DNA from: Planctomycetota bacterium
Lineage (GTDB): Bacteria > Planctomycetota > J058
Assembly: GCA_003695705.1 (NCBI GenBank)
Contig: RFHU01000364.1
Location: 1-33,273, forward strand
Length of the DNA stretch: 33,273 nucleotides
Direction: 5' to 3'
Shown here: positions 1 to 8,295 of the stretch, one piece after another
Position numbering within the stretch: the stretch's first letter is position 1
How the letters are laid out: each line of letters begins with the position of its first letter
Notes under the pieces: model-generated
The model's input: only the letters and a program-made list of their open reading frames with translations
Databases searched by the model: none
What the model was told of the DNA's origin: nothing
Program-made: the position numbers and the translations under genes

Positions 1-656
1 CGCTCCGGCTCGAAGACGGTCGCGGGCCCCACGGGGGCCTCGAGGTGGAGCCAGCCCGCGCGGACGCCCGCGAGTTCGGGCGCTCCCTGGGCCTTGGCCC
101 ACGGGGCGCTGAAGCGCAGCTCGATCCCCGCCCACTCCAGGCGCTGGCCGTGGCCGTCGAAGCGGGCCAGCTTCCGGGCGTCGCGCGCCGTGAGGACGAA
201 GACCTCCTGGTCGGTACTCCGACGGTCGCAGAGGCTCCCCGAGAAATGGCTGCCGTTGTGGTGCATGGCCAGGCAGAGCTCGAAGTCGCCGACTTCGAGC
301 TCACGCCCCGAGGGGAGCTGCAAGACCAGCGTCCCCACGCTGCGCAGGCTGCCACTGATCACGCTCGAGAACCCGCCCCGGTTGCTGGCGAAGACCAGTC
401 GCGAGCGCTCTCCGTATTCGACCCGGTAGCTGGTGTCGAGGTGGGGCCGCAGCCGCGAGCGCGCGGTGGAGCGCCAGGCGCCGGCTTTGACACCGCGCGC
501 GCGCAGAGCGGACTCGTCGAGTTCGAGGGTCACCACGCCGCCGCGGGTCTCCCAGTAACCGCTCAGGTTGCAGTCCGACTGCGCGACGGAAGGCGCCGCG
601 CAAAGGGCCAAGGCCAGAGCCGTGAAGCCACGAACGCCACGGGAAGGAATCTTCAT
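1..656 (-). CDS. Secreted protein of unknown function, partial (3' end off the left edge)
   Basis: An open frame begins at ATG 654-656 and reads 218 codons without a stop to the window edge, so the C-terminus is missing. It begins MKIPSRGVRGFTALALALCA and continues to a likely signal-peptidase site after APSVAQ, about residue 26. A GAAGG ribosome-binding site lies six bases before the ATG. The mature part looks beta-rich, with alternating hydrophobic residues, and contains three cysteines that could form disulfides in the exported protein. I recognise no family. It lies 35 bases downstream of the dehydrogenase-cytochrome gene on the same strand, so the two are probably co-transcribed and may both act outside the cytoplasmic membrane. 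The absence of stops and the good signal peptide make the gene convincing; its role is unknown. Confidence 0.75.
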   Translation of the reverse strand, partial: MKIPSRGVRGFTALALALCAAPSVAQSDCNLSGYWETRGGVVTLELDESALRARGVKAGAWRSTARSRLRPHLDTSYRVEYGERSRLVFASNRGGFSSVISGSLRSVGTLVLQLPSGRELEVGDFELCLAMHHNGSHFSGSLCDRRSTDQEVFVLTARDARKLARFDGHGQRLEWAGIELRFSAPWAKAQGAPELAGVRAGWLHLEAPVGPATVFEPE

Positions 657-691
657 GCGTTGCCTTCTGGGAAGGGTGCTGGGAGCTTGAA

Positions 692-3600
692 TCACTGGGC
701 GCCTGCGTCGATCCACTGGCCGATCAGGTCGTGGCCGTAGGGGTCGACGAGGGCCGAGCCAATGGTGGGCATGCCGCGGAAGTCGCGGCGTCCCATGCGC
801 AGCCAGAGCACGCTGCGCGTCTTGTCGCCGGGCATGACGATCTGCGCGCCGGGGACGCCGAGGTCGCCGCCGCCCGGAGTGGCGCCGATCACGTTCATGT
901 CGGCCCGCGACACCGAGTGCCGCAGATCGATTTGGTGCGGCGTGGGGCCGCCGGGACGGTGGCAGCCCGAGCAGTTCGCCGCCAGGTAGGCCCGCGCCCG
1001 GTGGGCGAGGGGGAGGCTGGCGTCCTTGTAGTCCGCAAAGGCGGGGTACTGGCTGGGATCGCCAATGTTCGTGGTGAAGAGGCCAATATGGTTCCAGCTG
1101 CGCAGCTGGTTGTCGGTTCGGGTCGGGTAGTCGAAGTCGCTGTTGAGCTGCCCCGTGCGCGGCCCCAGGACGAAGCCTGCGGCCTGGGTGTGGCAGTTCA
1201 TGCAATCCACCCGGCTGGGGAAGTACCACTGCTGGCTGCGCTGCCCACCGGGCGCAGAAGCGTCCTGAATGGTGTAGGTCTCGAACTCCCCGTTGCGCAG
1301 GAGCACCGCGTCGGTTCCGGCCTGGTTCCAGCGGTAGGTGTATCCGGCCCAGCCGGACGCCTCGTGAATCAGCACGCGGGTCTCGAGCCGCCGGGCCGTG
1401 GTGGGATCGCCCAGGCGCATTTCCAGCTCGAAGTGCTTGACGAGCACCGTACCCACGGGGAACTGCCAGTTGCCCTGGGGGCTGAAAACGATCTTGTCGT
1501 TGCCGGGAAGGGCGATCCACCGACGCTTGCGCGCGTTGTCCGACCAGAGCGGGGCCGCGACGTCGTATTCGATCAGGCCCGGCGCCGGGACGAGGTTCGC
1601 GGTGTCCTGGAAGAGTCCGGTTGCGGAGAGGGTCTGCGGGAAGCTCGTGGTCGAGCCGCTGTTGGGCGCAAAGCGGTAGATCCGACCCGAGTGGCTCACC
1701 GCGTAGAGTTCGCCTGCTTCGTCTTCCCCGAAGGCGACGAGCGAGTTCACGCTGGCGACCTGCCGGTTGAACTCCACGCGCCCGTTGCGGTACTTCAGGC
1801 TCCAGATCGCGCCGGCGGTGTAGTCGCCGTAGACGTAGAGCCCCTGCAGACCGGGAATCCGGCTGCCGCGGTAGACGTAGCCTCCGATCACGCTGCGTCC
1901 GTTGCTCTGGTCGTAGGCGTAGACCGGCTCGGTGAGGCCTGCGGAGGAGCCGCCGGCGTAGGGCCGATCGCCTTCGCGAATGTTCCAGCCGTAGTTGCCG
2001 CCGCGCGTGATGATGTCCACCTCCTCGACGGCGTTCTGGCCCACGTCGCCCGCCCAGAGGTCTCCGGTGGCGCGGTCGAAGGAGAAACGCCAGGGGTTGC
2101 GCAGTCCGTAGGCCCAGATCTCGTCGCGTCCCGCGCGCCCGACGAAGGGGTTGTCCTGGGGCACGCGGTAGGTGGCCTGGTTGCGCACGTCGAGGCGCAG
2201 AATGGCCCCGAGAAGGGTGTTCTTGTTCTGGCCGTTGCCCTGAGGGTCTCCGCCGCTGCCGCCGTCGCCGAGGCCCACGTAGAGCATGTCGTCCGGCCCG
2301 AAGGCGATCATGCCGCCGTTGTGGTTCGAGTAGGGTTGCCCCACGGTGAGAACCACCTGCTCGCTGCCGGGGTCCGCTCGGTTGGGGTCACCGGCGGAAA
2401 CCCGGAAGCGCGAGACAACCGTGCGACCGCCGCTGCCGGTGTAGTAGACGTAAAAGGTGCCGTTCTGCGCGTAGGCTGGATCGAAGGCGAGTCCGAGGAG
2501 GCCGCGCTCGCCGCCCGAGGTCACCCGGCCGCGAATGTCGAGGAAGGTCTGGGCGCTGGCGACTCCGGGGTCGTTGCGGAAGACCAGGATCCGCCCGGCC
2601 TGCTCGACCACGAACAGCCGGTCCGTTCCATCGCCGGCGTGGGTGAGGAACACGGGTCGCTGGAAGCTGAGGTTGGGGAAGGCGTTGTCGGCCCGGAGGC
2701 TGGTCGGCGGCGGCGCGCCGTGGACGGGGAAGCGGAGCCCGCGGACGGGGACGCGCCGGACGAGGCCGAAGGAAGACCCGCCGCCGCTCGGACTCACGTC
2801 GGCCCGCAGGCTCCACGAGTCGATCGTTCCCTCGTCCTGCCCCTGAGTGTCGATGACCCTTAGCTCCCAGACGCCGTTGACCTCTTCGCCGTTGAAGCGA
2901 CTCAGCGGCTCGGTGGGGTTGAGGGTGGTGGGGAAGGTGCCGCGAACGTCGTCGTTTCCGTCGTTGTCGTTGACGTCGAAGAGGGTGATCGTGGTCCCCG
3001 CAGGCGAAGTGAGCTGCAGGACGAGGTCCCCGCGCCAGGTGTGGGTGATCTCGACGCTCACCTGCAGGGCCTGAATGCTCCCTGCTCCCTGCACCACCAG
3101 CCTCGAGACGGCACCGCTCGCGTCGTTGTCCGGAATGTCGAGCGGTGGGTTCTCCCGGCGGGTGGCGGCCACCGTGCTCGAGGCCGCGGGCACCTGCACG
3201 CGGACCACGTTGCTGCCCGCGGCGCTGCCCACGGCGTTGGTGGCGAAGACGCTGTACTCGTAGCTCGTGCTGGGCTGCACCGAAGCGTCGGTGTAGGTGG
3301 TCACGTCGGCGGCGACCTGCGCGATCTGCGCGAATTGCCCACCCGAGCCCGTCCGGCGGCCCACGAGGAAGGCGGTTTCGTCGCTGCTGTTGTCCTGCCA
3401 GGTCAGTTCGACGGCCCCGGCGGCCGTGAGGCGGAAGCGGAGGTTCGAGGCTGCGGCCGGCGGCTGGGGCGCCGGCTGGGGCGCGGGGGTGGTCACTTGC
3501 GCCTCGGCGGACCAAGCCGAGGACCCCACCTGGTTGGTGGCGGCCACGCGGTAACGGTAGGTCGTCTGCGGCGCGAGCCCCGTGTCGTCGTAGGCGACGC

Positions 3601-4144
3601 TGTCGGCGGGGAGTTGGGCGACGGTGGCGAAGGAACCGCTCCCCTCGGCGCGCTGCAGGACGAAGCCCGTCTCGTTGAGGGCGTTGTCGCTCCAGCGCAG
3701 CGCCACCGCGTCGGGTGCGGTGGCGTCCGCGGTCAGCGCGTCCGGAGCCGCGGGAGCGGTGGGGGTGGGGATCGGGGCGCTTTGGACCTGCACGGTCCGC
3801 TCCCCGCTGACCCCGCGCGCCGTGCCCGAGCGAACGTAGATCGCGTAGTAGATCGTCCCCGGCCGGACCGGCGCGGTGATCTGGCTGCGGAAGGTCCCGG
3901 GAGGACCGCTGCGCAGGGCGCCGATCCGCGTCCAGCGGCCGCTCTGCTCGCCCCACACCACCGTGGTCAGGTCGACCGGGTCGGGGCTGTTGACGGTCCA
4001 GACGATCTCGAAGGTCTCGCCGGGGTTCACGCGCAGAGGCGCTTGGTCGACGCGCACCGTGGTCTGCGCCTGCGCGCTCGCCGCGCCGACAAGCAGGAAG
4101 ACCGCAGACAGCGCGAAGGCGCGCGAAGGGGCAAGGGCTCCCAT
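692..4144 (-). CDS. Secreted PQQ-type sugar dehydrogenase fused to FN3, P-domain and di-heme cytochrome modules
   Basis: A 1150-residue exported protein. Residues 1-26 are a signal peptide ending ASAQA. Next come a beta-rich region (27-125), two fibronectin type III domains (about 130-220 and 225-315) and a proprotein-convertase P-domain (about 325-440, with WRGDLVLQLTSP and NGVWELRVIDT). A soluble glucose/sorbosone-dehydrogenase-type propeller follows (about 465-830, with GERGLLGLAFDP, NHNGGMIAFGPDD, YGLRNPWRFSFD and GDVGQNAVEEVD). The C-terminal 300 residues resemble the SO2930-type di-heme cytochrome family and carry two haem-attachment motifs, CMNCH (981-985) and CSGCH (1058-1062). Family knowledge suggests oxidation of a sugar or alcohol with PQQ and electron transfer to haem; the substrate cannot be told. 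The start was placed at ATG 4144 because the signal peptide follows at once. An upstream in-frame ATG would bury it. Confidence 0.9.
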   Translation of the reverse strand: MGALAPSRAFALSAVFLLVGAASAQAQTTVRVDQAPLRVNPGETFEIVWTVNSPDPVDLTTVVWGEQSGRWTRIGALRSGPPGTFRSQITAPVRPGTIYYAIYVRSGTARGVSGERTVQVQSAPIPTPTAPAAPDALTADATAPDAVALRWSDNALNETGFVLQRAEGSGSFATVAQLPADSVAYDDTGLAPQTTYRYRVAATNQVGSSAWSAEAQVTTPAPQPAPQPPAAASNLRFRLTAAGAVELTWQDNSSDETAFLVGRRTGSGGQFAQIAQVAADVTTYTDASVQPSTSYEYSVFATNAVGSAAGSNVVRVQVPAASSTVAATRRENPPLDIPDNDASGAVSRLVVQGAGSIQALQVSVEITHTWRGDLVLQLTSPAGTTITLFDVNDNDGNDDVRGTFPTTLNPTEPLSRFNGEEVNGVWELRVIDTQGQDEGTIDSWSLRADVSPSGGGSSFGLVRRVPVRGLRFPVHGAPPPTSLRADNAFPNLSFQRPVFLTHAGDGTDRLFVVEQAGRILVFRNDPGVASAQTFLDIRGRVTSGGERGLLGLAFDPAYAQNGTFYVYYTGSGGRTVVSRFRVSAGDPNRADPGSEQVVLTVGQPYSNHNGGMIAFGPDDMLYVGLGDGGSGGDPQGNGQNKNTLLGAILRLDVRNQATYRVPQDNPFVGRAGRDEIWAYGLRNPWRFSFDRATGDLWAGDVGQNAVEEVDIITRGGNYGWNIREGDRPYAGGSSAGLTEPVYAYDQSNGRSVIGGYVYRGSRIPGLQGLYVYGDYTAGAIWSLKYRNGRVEFNRQVASVNSLVAFGEDEAGELYAVSHSGRIYRFAPNSGSTTSFPQTLSATGLFQDTANLVPAPGLIEYDVAAPLWSDNARKRRWIALPGNDKIVFSPQGNWQFPVGTVLVKHFELEMRLGDPTTARRLETRVLIHEASGWAGYTYRWNQAGTDAVLLRNGEFETYTIQDASAPGGQRSQQWYFPSRVDCMNCHTQAAGFVLGPRTGQLNSDFDYPTRTDNQLRSWNHIGLFTTNIGDPSQYPAFADYKDASLPLAHRARAYLAANCSGCHRPGGPTPHQIDLRHSVSRADMNVIGATPGGGDLGVPGAQIVMPGDKTRSVLWLRMGRRDFRGMPTIGSALVDPYGHDLIGQWIDAGAQ

Positions 4145-4392
4145 GGGCAACTCTCTGGCAGGGGTGGCTCCGTGCGGAGTCGGAACGCCCCGAGCAAGGC
4201 GCTGTCCAACGAAGTCGCCCGCCGCAACAGACGAATCGGACATGAGATACACGCTTTGTCCACAAACGGAAGTGCGTCGGTTCCCAGAACCTGAACGGGA
4301 GGCCGTACACGCTCGGCACAGGGGCCCCCTCCCGCCCAAGGCCTTACGGGCCAAGGGCAAGGGGTGTGGCCTACCGGCGACGGGAAGCCGCC

Positions 4393-4401
4393 TGCTACCC
4401 T
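4393..4401 (+). promoter_or_regulatory. Extended -10 promoter element; leaderless start
   Basis: TGCTACCCT has the TGn-TAnnnT form of an extended -10 box. The hexamer TACCCT (4396-4401) is followed by exactly six bases and then the GTG at 4408, so transcription should begin at or next to the start codon. No good -35 is visible, as is usual for extended -10 promoters. The rest of the 263-base divergent gap, 4145-4407, shows no clear promoter for the minus-strand gene. Confidence 0.45.
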
Positions 4402-4407
4402 GCGGAC

Positions 4408-6399
4408 GTGCCCAAATGTCGCGGTCCGCGCCCGCTGCCCCTCGCCAAGGACGAGCGCCCCCGTCCCCCGCGCCGCGCTCGGGCCGGGCGCTGGCGCGCG
4501 CTGACCCTCCTCGGCGTGCACCTCGCCTTCGCCGCGCACCTCGCCCACTGGGCCTGGGCGGGCGAGACCCTCTCGCCCCTCGAGCCCTCCGAGGCCATTG
4601 CCTTCGCACGGGCGGGGTGGGTCAACGCGGGGCTGCTCTTCTTCGCCGCGACCCTCCTCGGGACCGCCCTCTTTGGTCGCTGGTTCTGCGGCTGGGGCTG
4701 CCACGTGGTCGCGCTTCAGGACGGCGCCCGCTGGCTGCTCCTGCGCGCGGGCCTGCGCCCCCGCCCCCTCCGTTCGCGCGCCTTGGCCCTGGTGCCGTTC
4801 CTCGCCGCCGCCTGGATGTTCGCGCTCCCCCTTCTCGCCCGCGGCAGCCTCTCGGTACGCAGCGTCGAGCTCACCACCCGCGAGTTTTGGCGCACCTTCC
4901 CCGCCTGGCCGGTGGCCCTGCTCACCCTCGCCGTCTGCGGCGGACTCTCGGTCTTGCTCCTGGGCTCCAAGGGCTTCTGCACCTACGCCTGCCCCTACGG
5001 GGCCCTCTACGGCCTCCTCGACCGCCTCGCCCCCTGGCGGATTCGCGTCGGCGACGCCTGCCGCCAGTGCGGCCAGTGCACGGCGGTGTGCAGCAGCAAC
5101 GTCCTGGTCCACGCCGAGGTCCGCGACCACGGCATGGTCGTCGACCCCGGCTGCATGAAGTGCCTCGACTGCGTGGGCAGCTGCCCCACCGGCGCGCTTC
5201 GCTTCGGGTTCGGGCGCCCCGCCCTCGTCGCGCCCCGGGGCCCCCGATCGGGACGCCCCTCCGCCAAGGGTCGCGGCGAGGAGTTCCTGCTCGCCCTCGG
5301 CTTCGCCGCCGCCTTTCTCGCCCTCGACGGCCTCTACGACCGAATCCCCTTCCTCCTCGCCCTCGGGGCGGCGGGCTGCCTCGCTTGGGGGCTGCGCACC
5401 GTCTGGCGGATCGCGCGCCGCCCGAGCGTCAAACTGCTTTCTTGGCACCTACGGCGCAGCGGCGCGCGGACCCGGGCGGGCCACGCCTTCCTCGTCGCTT
5501 CCGCCCTGGCCTTCGCCGGCTGGGCGCACAGCGCTGGGATCACCTGGCTCGCCTACCGCTGCCGGCGCGTGCACGACGAGACCGCCGCGCTGCACCGCTC
5601 GCCCCACCCCTGGCGCGCGCAGCTTGCGCGCCCCGCCCGGCTCGACGCCGCCTGGGCCGAGCGCGTCGCGCGCGGGATCGCCTGCGGCGAGGCGGTCCGC
5701 CGCTACGGCCTCGCCCGCTGGCCGAGCAACTCCCTGCGCCTGGCCTGGCTCTACCTGCTCGCCGGCCGCGAGGACGAAGCCGAGGCCCGCGCCCGCGAAG
5801 CCCTCGCGGGGCTCCCCCGCAACGCCCGCGCCCGCGCGGACCTCGCCCGCCTCCTCCTCGCGCGCGAGCGGCCCGCCGAGGCGGCGGCCCTTCTCGAAGA
5901 GGCGCGGCGCCTGCGGCCGGGCGACCCCGAGGTCTTGCACGCCCTCGCGCGGGCGCACGCCCTCGCCGGCCAAGGAGAAGAAGCCACCCAGGCCTACGCC
6001 GCGCTCCTGGGCCTGCGTCCCGACCGCTGGGAGCTCTGGCTCGAAGCGGGCCGCTTCGCCGCGCAGCGGGGACGGCGCGAGGAGGCGCGCGCGAAGCTGG
6101 CCGAGGCCGCACGCCGCGCGCCGGCGGACCGCGCCGCCCAGCTCGCCCTGAGCGAGGCCCTCCTCGCGGCGGGACTCTACGCCGAAGCCGCGGACCGGGC
6201 GCAGGCGCTCCTGGGCCGCGACCCCGGCGACCCGATCGCCCACCGCCTCCTCGGCCTCGCGCACCGCGGGCGCGGCGAGCGGGCCCTTGCCCTGCGCCAC
6301 CTGCGTCGCGCCGTACAGGCGAACGGAGACCCCACCGCCGCCCGCGCCCTGCGGGAACTCGAAGCCGAGGGGCCGCCCCCTTCCCCGGGGTCGCGCTGA
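4408..6399 (+). CDS. NapH/CcoG-like membrane polyferredoxin with C-terminal TPR domain
   Basis: A 663-residue membrane protein. Four transmembrane segments (about 31-50, 71-90, 126-144 and 167-186) frame the cysteine motifs CGWGC (C94, C98) and CTYACP (C191, C195) typical of NapH/CcoG proteins. Two classical 4Fe-4S motifs follow: CxxCxxCxxxC at 218-228 and CxxCxxCxxxCP at 249-260. Further hydrophobic segments precede about 240 residues of TPR-like helical repeats to the C-terminus. The family moves electrons across or along the membrane; the TPR tail suggests a protein partner. It is divergent from the dehydrogenase-cytochrome gene, so a shared respiratory role is possible but is inference. 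The usual CGWxCP motif here has His instead of Pro. GTG 4408 was chosen because of the -10 box placed six bases upstream; an in-frame GTG at 4366 is the alternative. Confidence 0.85.
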   Translation: MPKCRGPRPLPLAKDERPRPPRRARAGRWRALTLLGVHLAFAAHLAHWAWAGETLSPLEPSEAIAFARAGWVNAGLLFFAATLLGTALFGRWFCGWGCHVVALQDGARWLLLRAGLRPRPLRSRALALVPFLAAAWMFALPLLARGSLSVRSVELTTREFWRTFPAWPVALLTLAVCGGLSVLLLGSKGFCTYACPYGALYGLLDRLAPWRIRVGDACRQCGQCTAVCSSNVLVHAEVRDHGMVVDPGCMKCLDCVGSCPTGALRFGFGRPALVAPRGPRSGRPSAKGRGEEFLLALGFAAAFLALDGLYDRIPFLLALGAAGCLAWGLRTVWRIARRPSVKLLSWHLRRSGARTRAGHAFLVASALAFAGWAHSAGITWLAYRCRRVHDETAALHRSPHPWRAQLARPARLDAAWAERVARGIACGEAVRRYGLARWPSNSLRLAWLYLLAGREDEAEARAREALAGLPRNARARADLARLLLARERPAEAAALLEEARRLRPGDPEVLHALARAHALAGQGEEATQAYAALLGLRPDRWELWLEAGRFAAQRGRREEARAKLAEAARRAPADRAAQLALSEALLAAGLYAEAADRAQALLGRDPGDPIAHRLLGLAHRGRGERALALRHLRRAVQANGDPTAARALRELEAEGPPPSPGSR

Positions 6400-6412
6400 G
6401 ACGCGACCCCGG
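6385..6412. terminator. GC-rich hairpin between convergent genes
   Basis: An 11 bp perfect stem (6385-6395 with 6402-6412) closes a six-base loop CTGAGA, which holds most of the stop codon of the polyferredoxin gene. There is no T-run. It lies between two convergent gene ends and could act as a bidirectional terminator or mRNA 3'-end stabiliser. Confidence 0.5.
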
Positions 6413-6456
6413 ATCGCGCTCCGCTCCGCCGCGGGGCGACCGTGCCCCCTGGGCGC

Positions 6457-8184
6457 TCAGTGCTCGTGGCGGCACTCGCCGTAGGTCTCGTCGAGGTGGA
6501 GGTGCACGGGCACTGGCCACGGGACGTGCACGGGGACGCGCACGGGCACGCGGTGCTCGCTGTCCGCCTCGAGCACGTAGTCCCCCTCGGGGACGTCGGC
6601 GAAGCGAAAGCGCCCGACCGCGTCGACGCGCTCCCGGCGCAATACGCGCTCGCCGTCGGGCGAAAGCAGCCGCACGGTGCCCTCCTCGGGAGGAAACACC
6701 CGTCCCTCGAGCGCACTCACCTCGAGGAGCACCAAGCTCGCCTCGCCGGCCGCGTGCGCAGGCCAGAACCGGGGCGCGGGCAGGGCGCGCCCGGGCGCGG
6801 TGGCGGTGAGCGTGAGGTCGCCGGCGGGCGCGCGCAAGACCACCTCCCCGCGCGCGTCGGCGAGGCCTTGGGTTCGTCCGCTCGCTCCGTCGGCGACCAC
6901 CCGCGCCCCCTCCAGCGCAAGCCCCTGGCCGTCGACCACCCGCACGCGGACCTCCCGCGGTGCGTCCTCCCCGCCCCCCCCCGCCCCTGCGGCCCACTCG
7001 GTGACCTTGCCCGGGCGGACTTCCACTCGGTGCGGGGAAGGATCGCCCGGAAGCGAGAGCAGATACGGACCCGGCGGCAAATCGAGCCAGCGCCACGCGG
7101 CGCCCTCGCGCGCGGGCGCCGGAAGCGAGAGGTCCACCCCGCAAGGAAGGTAGGCGGGCTCGAGCTGCGGGGCCGCCGCGCCGGCGGGTCCCGGCGCGCG
7201 GAGAGACCCCAGCCCCTCGAGCGGCACGGCGAGCCCGCCCTCCCCTCCCTGGCCGGGGAGGGTCCGCCAGCGCGGACGCAGGGGAGTCGCGGCGCCCTTC
7301 GCCACGGCGAGAACCCACACTTCGGGGCCCGCAAAGCCCTGGGCACGAAAGCGCCCGTCGGGGTCGAGAACGAGGCGGCGGGCGCGCGCCGGGTCTTGGG
7401 CGTCGACGGCCCACGCCGCTGCGCCCGCGGCTGCCTCTCCGCCCGGGAGCACGAGCCGCCCCCGCAGCGCACGCCCGCGCGCGAGCTCCAGGGTCGGCAG
7501 CGCGTCGGCGCCGAAGCGCGAGCCCACGAAGCCCTCGGCGCGGACGAAGAGGTCCACGGCGACGCCGTCCGGCGGGTGGAGGACGAAGCGCCCCTGCGCG
7601 TCGGTGCGCGCACGCTCCGCGTAGTCCGCCGCGATGGCCTCGACGCTCGCGCCCTCGATCGCGTCGCCTCGGCCTGCGGCGACCACGCTTCCCTCGAGGC
7701 GAACCGAGCGCCGGAGGCGAACCCGCCGCGGCCCGTCCGGCGGCACGACGCGGGGCGCGTGGCCGCGCGCGACCAGCACGAGGGGAGCCTCGCCGGGCGG
7801 CCAGGGGAAGGAGCCCTTGGCGTCGCTCCGCGCGACGAGCAGGCGCGGCGCCCCGTCCTCCCCCGCAAGCCAAACCTGCGCCGCCGCGAGCGGCGCCCCT
7901 TCGGGGCCGAGGACCCAGCCGCGCGACGCGTCGGGCACCGAGGCGGGCTCCGTCGGCGCGGTCGCGCTCCCCTCCCCAGCCGCCCCCCTCCCCGCACGCA
8001 CGGGATCGAGCGGCCGGGAGGGGGCCGAAGGGAACGCAGCGCCCGGGCGAGGCCCGGCCAGCCGCCGCGCCGCCGCGCCCTCGTTCGCGGGGCCCTGCCT
8101 CGCCGGCCCGTCGGGCCACAGCAGCACCCCGAGGGCGGACAGCGCCAGGGCGGCGGCTCCGCAAAGCGCCAGGACCTTCTTCAC
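6457..8184 (-). CDS. Membrane-anchored protein with repeated carboxypeptidase-regulatory-like domains
   Basis: A 575-residue protein with a short basic N-terminus and one hydrophobic segment (about 3-23, LALCGAAALALSALGVLL). No clear cleavage site is seen, so it is probably a membrane anchor or an uncleaved signal. An Ala/Pro-rich linker runs to about residue 85. At least five beta-sandwich units of the carboxypeptidase-regulatory-like type follow, near 88-150, 155-235, 245-310, 420-490 and 505-560. They are recognised by the recurring pattern of V.G.V.......L.GA.V followed by T.A.G.F. and G.Y.L.. The extreme C-terminus is His-rich (VHLHLD, ECRHEH). Such domains are usually carbohydrate- or surface-binding scaffolds; I see no enzyme motif. 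GTG 8184 starts six bases after a TAAGAT box, suggesting a leaderless mRNA. Confidence 0.8.
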   Translation of the reverse strand: MKKVLALCGAAALALSALGVLLWPDGPARQGPANEGAAARRLAGPRPGAAFPSAPSRPLDPVRAGRGAAGEGSATAPTEPASVPDASRGWVLGPEGAPLAAAQVWLAGEDGAPRLLVARSDAKGSFPWPPGEAPLVLVARGHAPRVVPPDGPRRVRLRRSVRLEGSVVAAGRGDAIEGASVEAIAADYAERARTDAQGRFVLHPPDGVAVDLFVRAEGFVGSRFGADALPTLELARGRALRGRLVLPGGEAAAGAAAWAVDAQDPARARRLVLDPDGRFRAQGFAGPEVWVLAVAKGAATPLRPRWRTLPGQGGEGGLAVPLEGLGSLRAPGPAGAAAPQLEPAYLPCGVDLSLPAPAREGAAWRWLDLPPGPYLLSLPGDPSPHRVEVRPGKVTEWAAGAGGGGEDAPREVRVRVVDGQGLALEGARVVADGASGRTQGLADARGEVVLRAPAGDLTLTATAPGRALPAPRFWPAHAAGEASLVLLEVSALEGRVFPPEEGTVRLLSPDGERVLRRERVDAVGRFRFADVPEGDYVLEADSEHRVPVRVPVHVPWPVPVHLHLDETYGECRHEH

Positions 8185-8190
8185 CCCAAG

Positions 8191-8196
8191 ATCTTA
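8191..8196 (-). promoter_or_regulatory. -10 box TAAGAT; leaderless start
   Basis: Read on the minus strand, TAAGAT is followed by CTTGGG and then the GTG at 8184, the same six-base spacing seen at other genes in the window. No good -35 is visible at 17 bases. A plus-strand TACCCT at 8195-8200 overlaps it and could serve the divergent amidase gene, but that is weak. Confidence 0.5.
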
Positions 8197-8295
8197 CCCT
8201 CTGCAACTGCAGCGCTTAGACCTTTTCTTCGCCCCCCCTGCACGACGGCCCCGACCGGACGGCTAGTTCCGGCGGAGAGGCGGGGGAGGCACTCC

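Noticed and set aside
731-2863. Long plus-strand open frame antisense to the dehydrogenase-cytochrome gene
   Set aside because: Composition is Val/Ala/Gly/Arg-rich without any motif, and the opposite strand carries clear domains. It is a shadow of high GC.
3876-6809. 977-codon plus-strand frame over the polyferredoxin region
   Set aside because: Arg/Pro-rich shadow in the wrong frame; the ferredoxin cysteine motifs are in another frame.
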